The notes under the pieces are model-generated. The model did not search any database. It was not told the DNA's origin and worked only from the letters and a program-made list of their open reading frames with translations. Positions 1-8,549 of a DNA stretch of 39,281 bases are shown here, in pieces (position 1 is the first letter of the stretch; each line of letters opens with the position of its first letter). Origin of the DNA: Natranaerobius trueperi (GTDB taxonomy: Bacteria; Bacillota; Natranaerobiia; Natranaerobiales; Natranaerobiaceae); assembly GCF_002216005.1 (NCBI RefSeq), contig NZ_NIQC01000026.1, positions 1 to 39,281 of the forward strand, read 5' to 3'. Position numbers and translations under genes: made by a program.

Positions 1-53
1 AGTTTACCTTGTTTCATCATTTCTCTTACTTGCTTTTTGTCTATTAAATTCAT
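1..53 (-). CDS. IS256-family transposase, N-terminal 17 codons only (partial)
   Basis: Starts at ATG (53-51) and reads MNLIDKKQVREMMKQGK before leaving the window. A GGGAGG ribosome-binding site lies about 10 bases upstream. Unlike the related copy at 34769, this one has no frameshift in the first ten codons, so the element to the left may be functional. Too little is visible to say more. Confidence 0.7.
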   Translation of the reverse strand, partial: MNLIDKKQVREMMKQGK

Positions 54-127
54 AACGGTGCAAACCTCCCATTCTATTTTTATTATACATCATTTCGGAA
101 GGTTTACACCGTTTATTTTACACTCTC
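1..127 (-). mobile_element. IS256-family insertion sequence, 5' end fragment running off the left edge
   Basis: The minus strand from 127 begins GAGAGTGTAAAATAAACGG, a terminal-repeat-like end, followed by a non-coding leader, a Shine-Dalgarno GGGAGG and the first codons of a transposase. The same leader recurs on the plus strand at 34695-34768 with only a few differences. That recurrence defines the element end and shows two copies in opposite orientation. The body and the other end lie outside the window, so intactness cannot be judged. The family is assigned from the longer copy at 34695-35757, which encodes recognisable IS256-type transposase segments. Confidence 0.8.
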
Positions 128-130
128 GAA

Positions 131-643
131 CTAGTTATCTTGAGTAATTTGATATAACGCTTTACCTTCGTCATCAACAAATCTCCAATTAACCACTTCT
201 TCTTCAAATTGTTTTTTATTTACTATAGCAACATGATAGAAATCATTTTTTGGTTCTATTATAACTTCTATTTTACTTTGAGCCTTAGAACCATCTAATA
301 AACGGATTTCTTTTATTTCACTGTGAAAAGCAAATAAACCTATCTCCTTTTTTTCATTTAAAGAACCACGTGCTAACCCTAAATTTTTTTCTTCTAGAAT
401 CTGATGCCATTCTTTAGTATCTTCAGCTAAAACAAAAGATGCAGGTTCAGATCTATAACCTTCATCTTCTGTAGTAAACTCTATATTACTAGAAGCTTGT
501 TCACCATTGTCTTGTTCATCTAAAAATCCAGTTTCTTGAGCTTCTGGTGTCATATAATCATATAGAGATAAACCTGCTAATAATACTAACAAAAGAACTA
601 AAGGAACCAATCTTTTCAACTCTAATATAAACACTTTACTCAT
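131..643 (-). CDS. Hypothetical membrane-anchored protein
   Basis: I do not recognise this 170-residue protein. It has a short basic N-terminus, one hydrophobic helix at about residues 8-26 (signal anchor or uncleaved signal), an acidic linker, then a mixed alpha/beta domain with alternating hydrophobic strands near the C-terminus. That predicts an exported domain held at the cell surface. The strand pattern loosely recalls small PrcB-like domains, but this is weak. ATG at 643 is preferred over GTG at 655 because GAGGGGTGGG sits six bases before the ATG. That ribosome-binding sequence is also the 3' arm of the hairpin at 651-696. The gene lies downstream of mtaB on the same strand and ends four bases from the IS256 end. 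Confidence 0.6.
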   Translation of the reverse strand: MSKVFILELKRLVPLVLLLVLLAGLSLYDYMTPEAQETGFLDEQDNGEQASSNIEFTTEDEGYRSEPASFVLAEDTKEWHQILEEKNLGLARGSLNEKKEIGLFAFHSEIKEIRLLDGSKAQSKIEVIIEPKNDFYHVAIVNKKQFEEEVVNWRFVDDEGKALYQITQDN

Positions 644-650
644 AAAAAAT

Positions 651-696
651 CCCACCCCTCACATAGTGCTCACATTACCACTATGTATGGGGTGGG
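651..696 (-). terminator. Terminator hairpin after the dnaK-mtaB operon, overlapping the next gene's RBS
   Basis: Two 18-base arms (651-668 and 679-696) pair, apart from a two-base internal mismatch, around a 10-base loop. On the minus strand the hairpin is followed by a run of six T that ends at the ATG of the next gene (643). On the plus strand it is followed by five T, so it could work in both directions. It lies 28 bases downstream of the mtaB stop. Confidence 0.8.
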
Positions 697-723
697 GTTT
701 TTATTACCTATTTACTTAAAAAA

Positions 724-2049
724 TTATTTGTTCACTTGTGCTAGGCCATAAACGTAATCATCATCAACACAATCTATTAAAACCTTAATAAATTCTCTTT
801 CTGATATATTATTAGTGGTTGGAAACTTGACATTTAAATAATTGCCACTCAGACCTTCTGAATAGTCCCTTTCAACTCGTTCTACTAAAACATCTACTAC
901 CTCTCCAACAAAGTTTCTTTGGTATCTTTTAGAAAGTTGTTTACTTATTTTAATTAAACTATCACTTCTTTGCTTTTTAACTTTGTTTTGAACTTGTTCG
1001 TTTAATTTAGCAGCTTTTGTATACTTTCTAGGAGAATATTGAAAGACATGTAAACTTGAAAATCCAACCTTATCTAAAAAATCCTTTGTATTTTCGAAAT
1101 GATACTCTTTTTCTCCAGGAAACCCAACCATCACATCTGTACTTAAAGCTATCAAAGGATTTTTTTTCTTTATATCTGTAATCAAATTATAATAATCATC
1201 TGTTGTATAAGACCTATTCATCTTAGAAAGAATTTCATCATCTCCATTTTGCAGTGGTATATGCAAATGTGAACATACCTTTGAAGATTCTGTAACTAAG
1301 TCGATTAACTCTGGAGTTATTTCCTGTGGCTCACAAGAACTTAACCTAATTCTAAACTCTTTATCTATGCCAATAATAGTCTCTACTAATCCTGACAGAT
1401 CAGGATATTCAGAAGTTTCTCTTCCGTAAGCTCCTAAGTTTATACCTGTCAAAACTATTTCTTTAAAACCTGCTTCAATAGCTCTTTCAACTTCTTTTAT
1501 TACTTCTTTTGGTGCTCTGCTACGTAGTTCACCTCTTGCATAGGGAACAATACAATACGAGCAAAAGCGATCACAACCTTCCTGTACTTTTAGAAAATGG
1601 CGTGACCTTTTTATTTCTTTAAAAGAAGTTATAGAAAGTTCTTCAAACCCTTCTCGTTTACGTGTAGGTGCTAATAATTCAAGTTTCTTCCCAGTCTTAT
1701 TAGCTAAAACATCTTCAACCATTTTAACTAAACTCTTTCTATTATCTGTCCCTAAAACAATATCAATATCCTGAATTTCTTTAACTTTTTCAGGGTTAGC
1801 TTGTACGTAACAACCAATTGCTGCGACTACACTTTCAGGGTTATTACGCTTAACTCTTCTAATATATTGACGAGATTTTTTATCTGCTAAATTAGTTACT
1901 GTACAAGTGTTTATAACGAAAACATCTGCTGAATTTTGATCGGTTACTATTTCAAAACCTTTTTTAAAAAATTGATCTTTTATTGCTTCAGTATCATATT
2001 GATTTACCTTACAACCTAAAGTGACGAAAGTTACTTTGAGTGCAGTCAT
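724..2049 (-). CDS. mtaB: tRNA t6A37 methylthiotransferase MtaB
   Basis: A radical-SAM methylthiotransferase that adds a methylthio group to N6-threonylcarbamoyladenosine-37 of ANN-decoding tRNAs. It needs two 4Fe-4S clusters. The N-terminal UPF0004 domain has three cluster cysteines (C13, C49, C80), with the family signature TLGCKVNQYDTEA at residues 10-22. The radical-SAM cluster is CDRFCSYC (C159, C163, C166). A TRAM-like RNA-binding tail occupies roughly the last 70 residues. The length (441) is normal. The TLGCKVNQ signature favours MtaB over MiaB. The ATG lies three bases after the rsmE stop, and its GGGAGG ribosome-binding site is inside the end of rsmE, which suggests coupled translation. 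It is the last gene of the hrcA-dnaK transcription unit. Confidence 0.93.
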   Translation of the reverse strand: MTALKVTFVTLGCKVNQYDTEAIKDQFFKKGFEIVTDQNSADVFVINTCTVTNLADKKSRQYIRRVKRNNPESVVAAIGCYVQANPEKVKEIQDIDIVLGTDNRKSLVKMVEDVLANKTGKKLELLAPTRKREGFEELSITSFKEIKRSRHFLKVQEGCDRFCSYCIVPYARGELRSRAPKEVIKEVERAIEAGFKEIVLTGINLGAYGRETSEYPDLSGLVETIIGIDKEFRIRLSSCEPQEITPELIDLVTESSKVCSHLHIPLQNGDDEILSKMNRSYTTDDYYNLITDIKKKNPLIALSTDVMVGFPGEKEYHFENTKDFLDKVGFSSLHVFQYSPRKYTKAAKLNEQVQNKVKKQRSDSLIKISKQLSKRYQRNFVGEVVDVLVERVERDYSEGLSGNYLNVKFPTTNNISEREFIKVLIDCVDDDYVYGLAQVNK

Positions 2050-2052
2050 TTA

Positions 2053-2826
2053 TTAACCTCCCAGATCAGCCAATTCATACAAAACTAAAGTTGTAGCTGT
2101 AATACCAGCAGTTTCTGCTCTTAAAACTCTAGGTCCTAATGAAAGTGAGTTAACCCCTCTTTCTTTTGCAAGGCTAATTTCACTTGGAGAAAAACCTCCC
2201 TCTGGACCTACTAACAACAAGATTGATGATACTCGTTGTTCCGTGTCTTTTTTTAAGGCTTCTTTTATTGAGAAAATCGCTTTCTCATGGCAAATATATA
2301 CTATATCCCAACTTTTTATTTTCGGATCATTAATGAATTCTTTGAATGTGCTTGGGTGCTCAACCGTTGGGATGATTTGTCTTCTAGACTGTTCAGATGC
2401 ATTTTTTACTATTTCATTCCAACGAGATATTTTTTTTCGTACCTTTTTGTCATCGTTATAATTAATTTCACTTCTATCGCTAAAAAGTGGGTAAACTATC
2501 TTAACTCCAAGTTCCGTAGTTTTCTGTAAAACCAACTCAAAATTATCCTTTTTTAGTAGTACCTGAGCTAAACCAACTTCGATAGGTGTTTCCCTTTGTT
2601 CTTGTAACTGTTTGGATATGCTAAAAGAAATCTTATTATCTGTTATATCATGTATTTTACTAAGCCACGAATCTCCTTCTCCATTTAGAAGAATTACATC
2701 ATCTTCTGGTTTACACCTAAGTACTCGTGTTAAATAATGATAGTCTTTTTTATCTTCTATAATAATATCCCCAGTATTATTAAATTTTTCTGGGGATACA
2801 AATATTCTTGGTAACTGATCACTAAT
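2053..2826 (-). CDS. rsmE: 16S rRNA m3U1498 methyltransferase RsmE (apparent ATT start)
   Basis: A SPOUT-class methyltransferase that modifies U1498 of 16S rRNA. The SAM-binding knot is visible in LLLVGPEGGFSPSEI and SLGPRVLRAETAG near the C-terminus. The conserved N-terminal RNA-binding part (LPRIFVSPEKF, then YHYLTRVLRCK) is also present. That homology extends past every internal TTG/GTG and reaches the prmA stop codon. Between the preceding in-frame TGA and LPRIF there is no ATG, GTG or TTG. The only plausible initiator is ATT at 2826-2824, which overlaps the prmA TAG (ATTAG) and has GGTGG six bases before it. This gives 257 residues, the usual family size. A shorter TTG-initiated version from 2535 would lose the whole N-terminal domain. 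Function is confident; the start is inferred. Confidence 0.9.
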   Translation of the reverse strand: MSDQLPRIFVSPEKFNNTGDIIIEDKKDYHYLTRVLRCKPEDDVILLNGEGDSWLSKIHDITDNKISFSISKQLQEQRETPIEVGLAQVLLKKDNFELVLQKTTELGVKIVYPLFSDRSEINYNDDKKVRKKISRWNEIVKNASEQSRRQIIPTVEHPSTFKEFINDPKIKSWDIVYICHEKAIFSIKEALKKDTEQRVSSILLLVGPEGGFSPSEISLAKERGVNSLSLGPRVLRAETAGITATTLVLYELADLGG

Positions 2827-3757
2827 TTTGAACCACCAGGGAAACCCATTCCCCTGAAGTCTCCTCTTTAATAACTGTCATGCCATGTTTTTCAAACTCT
2901 CTTATAACTTTATCTTTCTTATTTAAAGATATACCTGAGCCTATAAAAATTCCATCTTTTTTTAGTACTGTAGCAATTTTAGATATAAGATCATATATAA
3001 TATCTGCAACTAAATTTCCTAATACAACATCTGCTGTAGGTGGTGCTAGTTTTTTTACATCACCTTCTATTACTTCTATTTTATCTTGAACATCATTTAA
3101 TTTACTATTATCTTTAGTGACTCTACACGCAACAGAATCAATGTCATAAGCATACACTTTTTTAACTCCTAATTTAGCTGCAACTATTGATAATATACCT
3201 GACCCACAACCTAAATCTAAAACTGTATCATTGTTTTTTAAATAGTCTCTTAAATGAGATGCACACATCAATGTAGTTGGATGTGACCCTGTCCCAAAAG
3301 CCATACCAGGATCAAGCCAAATAGTGACATCATCATCTGTAACTTTAGTGGAGCTCCAAGTGGGCCTTATATTTATTCCATTAACACTAACTGGATGAAA
3401 GTGTTCTTTCCAGGCTCGAGACCAATCTTTTTCATCAACTTCGCTGATACTTAAATCATTAGAAGAAATTTGAAACCCTCGATCTGATAATCTTTCTAAC
3501 TCATGAGTTAACTGTTGAAGTTTTTCTGATAATGTATCGTCCCATGGTAAATATGCCTTAACATGTACCTTATCTGTTAATCCTTCAGCCTCATGAATAA
3601 CTTGTCTAGGATCTTCCCAAATCACATCTTCATCTAATTTGGGTACAATTTCAGGATCTTCAATTACGACTCCGCCTGCTCCAGTTTCATGTAATAAATT
3701 AGAAACAGCTTCCATTGTTTCTCTCAAAGTTGTCAAATTAAGTTCGGCCCACTTCAT
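2822..3757 (-). CDS. prmA: Ribosomal protein L11 methyltransferase PrmA
   Basis: A SAM-dependent enzyme that trimethylates lysines and the N-terminus of ribosomal protein L11. The N-terminal ferredoxin-like substrate domain covers about residues 1-115. The catalytic domain has the family block WLDPGMAFGTGSHPTT, the SAM-binding loop VLDLGCGSGILSI, and GNLVADII as the active-site motif. The length (311) is normal. AAGGAGCG precedes the ATG. Its stop overlaps the proposed ATT start of rsmE. The gene follows dnaJ after 20 bases, the usual Firmicute arrangement. Confidence 0.95.
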   Translation of the reverse strand: MKWAELNLTTLRETMEAVSNLLHETGAGGVVIEDPEIVPKLDEDVIWEDPRQVIHEAEGLTDKVHVKAYLPWDDTLSEKLQQLTHELERLSDRGFQISSNDLSISEVDEKDWSRAWKEHFHPVSVNGINIRPTWSSTKVTDDDVTIWLDPGMAFGTGSHPTTLMCASHLRDYLKNNDTVLDLGCGSGILSIVAAKLGVKKVYAYDIDSVACRVTKDNSKLNDVQDKIEVIEGDVKKLAPPTADVVLGNLVADIIYDLISKIATVLKKDGIFIGSGISLNKKDKVIREFEKHGMTVIKEETSGEWVSLVVQN

Positions 3758-3777
3758 ATTCTCGCTCCTTTTTATTA

Positions 3778-4923
3778 TTAATCATTTCCACCTAAAGCTT
3801 TTCTGACTCGATCTAAAAAACTTTCATCACTAGATACGTCTTTACCCATCGATACTGCTAATTCTCTGACTAATTGTTTCTGTTTTTGATTTAGCTTTTT
3901 TGGAATTTCAATATCCACTATAACAATATGGTGTCCTCTTCCTTTTCTATTTACATAAGGAATCCCTTTATTCTTTAGTGTAAAATCTGTTTTTGGTTGA
4001 GTACCTTCAGGAATTTTAAGTTCAGTATCTCCATCTAAAGTCGGAATTTTAATTTCAGTACCTAATAAAGCTTCAACTACACTTATAGTAACTTTAGAAT
4101 AAACTGTTTGGCCTTCTCTAGTAAACTTATCATGTGACTTAATACTTATGTCAACATAAAGATCACCTGCAGGGCCACCATAAATCCCAGCTTGACCCTC
4201 TCCTCGGATTCTCAACCTAGTTCCATCATCTACACCTGCAGGTACATTTATTTTAACTTTTCTTCTACGAACTACCCTACCTTCACCTTCGCACTCCGGG
4301 CATTTCTCTTTAACAATTTTCCCTTGCCCTTCACAAGTACTACAAGGCGCTACATTAACAAATCTTCCAAAAGGAGTCTCTTTAACTTGTCGCACTTCAC
4401 CTTGTCCCTTACAAGTAGGACAAGTTTCTGGGCTAGTACCAGGTTTAGCACCAGATCCGTCACATTTATTACAGTTTTCCGTTCTAGGTATCTGAACCTC
4501 TTTTTCCGCACCAAAAGCGGCTTCTTCAAATTCTACTTGCATTCTATAACGTAAATCTGATCCTTTTCGGGGGCGACGTTGGTTTCGTTCACCACCGCCA
4601 CCAAATCCTCCCCCGAAAAAGGCATCAAAAATATCTTCAAAACCGCCGAAACCACCAAATCCTTGGTCACCAAAACCTCCGTACTGTTGAGCATTTTCAT
4701 CTACACCTGCATGACCAAATTGGTCGTATCGTGCTCGCTTTTGATCATCACTTAATATTTCATACGCTTCTTGTACTTCTTTAAATTTTTGCTCAGCTTC
4801 TTCGTCGTCTGAGTTAACGTCAGGATGATATTTTCGAGCGAGTTTACGATATGCTTTCTTTATTTCATTTTGATCGGCATCTCGGCTAACACCTAGAACT
4901 TCATAAAAATCTTTCTTTGCCAT
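3778..4923 (-). CDS. dnaJ: Chaperone protein DnaJ (Hsp40)
   Basis: Co-chaperone that delivers unfolded proteins to DnaK and stimulates its ATPase. J domain at residues 1-70 with the HPD motif at 33-35. Gly/Phe-rich linker at about 73-112. Four CxxCxGxG zinc-binding repeats begin at C151, C168, C194 and C208. Two C-terminal beta-sandwich substrate domains and a dimerisation tail follow. At 381 residues it is full-length type I DnaJ. It lies 46 bases after dnaK with no terminator between them, so it belongs to the HrcA-controlled operon. Confidence 0.97.
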   Translation of the reverse strand: MAKKDFYEVLGVSRDADQNEIKKAYRKLARKYHPDVNSDDEEAEQKFKEVQEAYEILSDDQKRARYDQFGHAGVDENAQQYGGFGDQGFGGFGGFEDIFDAFFGGGFGGGGERNQRRPRKGSDLRYRMQVEFEEAAFGAEKEVQIPRTENCNKCDGSGAKPGTSPETCPTCKGQGEVRQVKETPFGRFVNVAPCSTCEGQGKIVKEKCPECEGEGRVVRRRKVKINVPAGVDDGTRLRIRGEGQAGIYGGPAGDLYVDISIKSHDKFTREGQTVYSKVTISVVEALLGTEIKIPTLDGDTELKIPEGTQPKTDFTLKNKGIPYVNRKGRGHHIVIVDIEIPKKLNQKQKQLVRELAVSMGKDVSSDESFLDRVRKALGGND

Positions 4924-4969
4924 AAAATCACCCTTTACTGCAATTAAGTTTCACTAACTTTTAGCTCTT

Positions 4970-6799
4970 TTATTGCTTATCATCCTGGTCATCATTTTCT
5001 ACTTCATAGTCAGCGTCAACTACGTTTTCATCACCTTGTGCATCTTCCGCTTGTTCTTGCTCTCCAGCATCTTGATAAAGTTGCTGACTTAGTTCATGGA
5101 AGTGATTAGTAAGTTCTTCTTTAGCAGAATTGATTTTATCTAAATCGTCTTCCTCTAATGCATCTTTAACTTTTTGTACTGCATCCTCTACTTCTTTTTT
5201 CTTGGATTCGTCCACTTTATCACCTAAGTCACCCAATGTTTTTTCTGTATTATAAACTAAAGAATCCGCTTCGTTTCTAGCCTCGATTTTTTCTCGTTGT
5301 TTCTTATCTTCTTCTTCGTTTTTCTTAGCATCTTCTACCATTTGTTCTACTTCATCATCAGATAACCCACTAGACGGCTCAACAGTTATCTTTTGTTCTT
5401 TTCCAGTACCTTTATCTTTTGCACTTACATTTAAAATACCGTTTGCATCAATATCAAAAGTAACTTCAATCTGAGGAACACCTCTCGGTGCAGCTGGAAT
5501 TCCATCTAAAATAAATTTACCTAATGACTTGTTATCTTTAGCCATTTCACGTTCACCTTGAAGTACATGAATTTCAACACTGGTCTGATTATCAGCTGCA
5601 GTTGAGAATACTTGGTTTTTACTTGTAGGGATAGTAGTATTTCTTTCGATTAATTTTGTAAACACTCCACCTAAAGTTTCAATACCTAATGATAATGGAG
5701 TTACATCAAGAAGTAACACATCTTTCACATCTCCACTTAAAACACCAGCTTGAATAGCAGCACCACTAGCTACAACTTCATCAGGGTTTATACCTTTATA
5801 CGGATCTTTACCAGCAATATTTTTAACCTCATTTTGAACTGCCGGAATTCTTGTTGAACCACCAACTAAAATTACTTTATCTATATCGTTTGAAGTAACT
5901 CCTGCATCCTTCATAGCTTGCTTCATAGGTTCTAATGTTTTTTCAACTAAGTCACGAGTTAGTTCTTCAAATTTAGCTCTTGTAATGTCCATATTTAAAT
6001 GCTTAGGACCTTCATTTGTAGCAGTAATAAATGGTAAATTAACATTTGTTTGAGATACATTAGATAATTCTACTTTTGCTTTCTCTGCAGCTTCTTTAAG
6101 TCTTTGTAAACTCATCTTATCTTCTCTTAAATCAACACCATTTTCTTTTTTGAATTCTTCAGCCATATAATCCATTAAGCGTTTATCGAAGTTATCTCCA
6201 CCAAGTTCGTTATTTCCACTAGTAGCTTTAACTTCAAATACACCGTCTCCTAGTTCAAGGATGGAAACGTCAAATGTTCCTCCACCAAGGTCATAAACTA
6301 AAACTGTTTGATCTTCATCTTCTTTATCAATTCCATATGCTAAAGATGCAGCAGTTGGCTCGTTAATAATTCTCTTAACTTCTAATCCTGCAATTTTACC
6401 AGCGTCTTTAGTTGCTTGTCTTTGGCTATCTGAAAAATATGCAGGTACAGTTATAACTGCTTCTGTTACCTCTTCACCTAAGTATTCTTCAGCATCTCTT
6501 TTTAATTTTTGAAGAGTCATAGCACTAATTTCTTGAGGAGTATATTCTTTACCGTCAATATTAACTTTATGGTTAGTACCCATATATGTCTTGATAGAAG
6601 CAATAGTCCTATCTGGATTTGTAATAGCTTGCCTTTTTGCTACTTGCCCTACTAAACGTTCTCCGTCGTCCTTAAACGCTACAATAGAAGGTGTTGTTCT
6701 ATCACCTTCGGAGTTTGATATAATATTTGCTTCTCCACCTTCCATAACAGCCATACATGAATTAGTAGTTCCTAAATCAATTCCAATAATTTTACCCAT
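4970..6799 (-). CDS. dnaK: Chaperone protein DnaK (Hsp70)
   Basis: ATP-dependent chaperone that binds and releases exposed hydrophobic segments. The actin-like ATPase domain starts [12 protein letters not shown] (residues 4-15), with the phosphate-2 loop [14 protein letters not shown] and the adenosine motif [12 protein letters not shown]. The interdomain linker [13 protein letters not shown] leads into the substrate-binding domain, then a charged helical lid. The tail is very acidic ([17 protein letters not shown]). At 609 residues it has the normal size for Gram-positive DnaK, which lacks one loop of the proteobacterial protein. A strong GGGAGGT precedes the ATG. It sits between grpE and dnaJ. 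Confidence 0.98.
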   Translation of the reverse strand: MGKIIGIDLGTTNSCMAVMEGGEANIISNSEGDRTTPSIVAFKDDGERLVGQVAKRQAITNPDRTIASIKTYMGTNHKVNIDGKEYTPQEISAMTLQKLKRDAEEYLGEEVTEAVITVPAYFSDSQRQATKDAGKIAGLEVKRIINEPTAASLAYGIDKEDEDQTVLVYDLGGGTFDVSILELGDGVFEVKATSGNNELGGDNFDKRLMDYMAEEFKKENGVDLREDKMSLQRLKEAAEKAKVELSNVSQTNVNLPFITATNEGPKHLNMDITRAKFEELTRDLVEKTLEPMKQAMKDAGVTSNDIDKVILVGGSTRIPAVQNEVKNIAGKDPYKGINPDEVVASGAAIQAGVLSGDVKDVLLLDVTPLSLGIETLGGVFTKLIERNTTIPTSKNQVFSTAADNQTSVEIHVLQGEREMAKDNKSLGKFILDGIPAAPRGVPQIEVTFDIDANGILNVSAKDKGTGKEQKITVEPSSGLSDDEVEQMVEDAKKNEEEDKKQREKIEARNEADSLVYNTEKTLGDLGDKVDESKKKEVEDAVQKVKDALEEDDLDKINSAKEELTNHFHELSQQLYQDAGEQEQAEDAQGDENVVDADYEVENDDQDDKQ

Positions 6800-6829
6800 A
6801 ATTATTACCTCCCTTAATATTTGTTTTAG

Positions 6830-7417
6830 TTATTTAGAAACTTTTACAACGCTTGGTCGAAGTAAGCGACCTTTAAATAAAAATCCTGGTTGTAATTCCT
6901 CAACAACTATATTACTTTCATGGTCTTCACTCTCAACTTGCATTACTGCTTGATGATAATTAGGGTCAAAAGTTTCTCCTTGTGCATCAATCTTTTCAAG
7001 TCCATGTTTTTTAAGCACTTCATAAAGTTGATCATAAATCATTTTAACTCCTTGTTGATATTGTTCATCAACATCTTCTGAAGCATTTTGTAAGGCCCTT
7101 TCAAAGTTATCTAAAACCCCTAATATATCACCCACAACTTCCTCTGCTTTTTCTAAAGACTTTTTATCCCATTCTTTAGATACTCGTCTTTTATAATTAT
7201 CAAAATCTGCTTGTAAGCGTCTTAACTGATTTAAGTATTGATCGCGTTCTTCTGTTAACTTTTCTTTTTCAGTCACTAAATCATTAAATTGATTCTGCAA
7301 CTCTTCATATGTAACATTCTGCTCCTGTTCATACTTTTCTTCAGAATTTTCTTCGAAATCGACTTCTTCTTGGTGTTCTTGACCACATTTTTCATTAACA
7401 TTGTCATTTTTTTTCAT
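6830..7417 (-). CDS. grpE: Nucleotide exchange factor GrpE
   Basis: Releases ADP from DnaK. The first 45 residues are highly acidic and probably disordered. A long coiled coil follows (about 45-110, rich in E, K, L, Q), with the family block LRRLQADFDNYKRR, then the C-terminal beta domain ending GFLFKGRLLRPSVVKVSK. 195 residues is usual. The ATG overlaps the hrcA stop by four bases (ATGA), so the two are translationally coupled. Confidence 0.96.
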   Translation of the reverse strand: MKKNDNVNEKCGQEHQEEVDFEENSEEKYEQEQNVTYEELQNQFNDLVTEKEKLTEERDQYLNQLRRLQADFDNYKRRVSKEWDKKSLEKAEEVVGDILGVLDNFERALQNASEDVDEQYQQGVKMIYDQLYEVLKKHGLEKIDAQGETFDPNYHQAVMQVESEDHESNIVVEELQPGFLFKGRLLRPSVVKVSK

Positions 7418-8460
7418 AATTTATCACCTACTCCCCTATAATTATCTGATTCCCCTAAGGTACTAGTTAATTCTTTTGCAATTTGAGCCACAATAGCAAT
7501 CACGCGAGAATAATCCATTCTTGTTGGCCCTAAAACTCCTATAGTTCCCAAAGGTTTATTATTCAATTCGTAACTAGCTGTTATTATGCTGCAATCTTTT
7601 ACAGCATCTAAGGGGTTTTCTTTTCCAATACGCACAACTATCCCATCGGACTCGGATAATAGTTTGACTAAAAGGTCCTCATCTTCAAAAAAAGACAACA
7701 ATTCCTTAACCTTTTGTAGATCACTAAATTCAGGTTGATTTAGTATATTAGTAGTACCTCCAAGAGCTACTTTATTTGCACCTTGTTTAAAGCTTTCAGC
7801 TAATGTAAATAATGCTTCTTCTAATAGAGCCATTTCTTGAATTAAATCAGATCGAAGTTCTCGCAATAAAGTAGGAGTTATATCATCTATTGTTAAACCA
7901 TATAAGCGTTCATTTAGATAATCCGCTATTCTCTTCATTTCTTCAAGTGATAAATTACCTGATATGTATACTGGTCGACTTTCAAGTATCCCTGTATCGG
8001 TTGTAAGTACTAACAAAACTTTGTTTTTATTAATAGGAAATAATTGAAGCTTTCTAAAAGAACTTCTATTAGTTTGTGGACCTAATACAAGCGAAGTATA
8101 ATCAGTCATTTCTGCTAAATACCTAGCTGTAAGTTGAACTATTTCATCCATTTCGAAAATTTTATTGTCATTCATTTTTTCTTCTAAAAAGTTTTGTTTA
8201 GGGTTTAATAATCCCGACGAAATTAAATCATCTACAAAAAAGCGATACCCTCTTTCAGACGGAATTCTCCCTGCAGAAGTATGAGGTTGTGCTAAAAAAC
8301 CCATTTCTTCTAGATCTGCCATTTCATTTCTGATTGTAGCAGGGCTTACATTGAACTTATACCTTCTAGTTAAAGTTCTAGAACCTAGTGGTTCTGCTCT
8401 TTTAATATAATCTGAAATAATAGTTTTTAATATTGTCTTTTTACGCTGGGTAAGTCCCAT
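7414..8460 (-). CDS. hrcA: Heat-inducible transcription repressor HrcA
   Basis: Represses the dnaK operon by binding CIRCE; GroEL normally assists its folding. The N-terminal winged helix (SDYIKRAEPLGSRTLTRRYK, then SPATIRNEMADLEEMGFL) precedes the GAF-like HrcA domain. The reading frame opens upstream to a GTG at 8487, but that codon lies inside the CIRCE operator. The ATG at 8460 (MGLTQRKK) with GGGGTGAT just upstream gives the expected start and 348 residues. First gene of the operon, so it represses its own synthesis. Confidence 0.95.
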   Translation of the reverse strand: MGLTQRKKTILKTIISDYIKRAEPLGSRTLTRRYKFNVSPATIRNEMADLEEMGFLAQPHTSAGRIPSERGYRFFVDDLISSGLLNPKQNFLEEKMNDNKIFEMDEIVQLTARYLAEMTDYTSLVLGPQTNRSSFRKLQLFPINKNKVLLVLTTDTGILESRPVYISGNLSLEEMKRIADYLNERLYGLTIDDITPTLLRELRSDLIQEMALLEEALFTLAESFKQGANKVALGGTTNILNQPEFSDLQKVKELLSFFEDEDLLVKLLSESDGIVVRIGKENPLDAVKDCSIITASYELNNKPLGTIGVLGPTRMDYSRVIAIVAQIAKELTSTLGESDNYRGVGDKL

Positions 8461-8480
8461 GAGATCACCCCTGATAATTG

Positions 8481-8507
8481 TTAGCACTCTTTTTATTAGA
8501 GTGCTAA
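8481..8507 (-). promoter_or_regulatory. CIRCE operator (HrcA binding site)
   Basis: A perfect match to the CIRCE consensus: TTAGCACTC at 8481-8489, nine bases, GAGTGCTAA at 8499-8507. It sits between the -10 element and the hrcA start, where bound HrcA would block transcription of hrcA-grpE-dnaK-dnaJ and the genes after them. I found no second copy in the window. Confidence 0.97.
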
Positions 8508-8520
8508 TTAATCCATTTAA

Positions 8521-8549
8521 AAAATAACACTAGCAAAATCATTTGTCAA
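8521..8549 (-). promoter_or_regulatory. Sigma-A promoter for hrcA-grpE-dnaK-dnaJ
   Basis: On the minus strand TTGACA (8549-8544) and TATTTT (8526-8521) are separated by exactly 17 bases. The -35 box overlaps the hemW stop codon (8546-8548). CIRCE follows the -10 box by 13 bases. This is the expected layout for an HrcA-repressed vegetative promoter. Confidence 0.85.

Noticed and set aside
2243-2529. Plus-strand open frames opposite rsmE
   Set aside because: They mirror the strongly supported minus-strand rsmE frame and show no domain, start signal or neighbour support.
7414-8487. Longer HrcA starting at GTG 8487
   Set aside because: That codon is inside the CIRCE operator; ATG 8460 has its own ribosome-binding site and gives the normal N-terminus.
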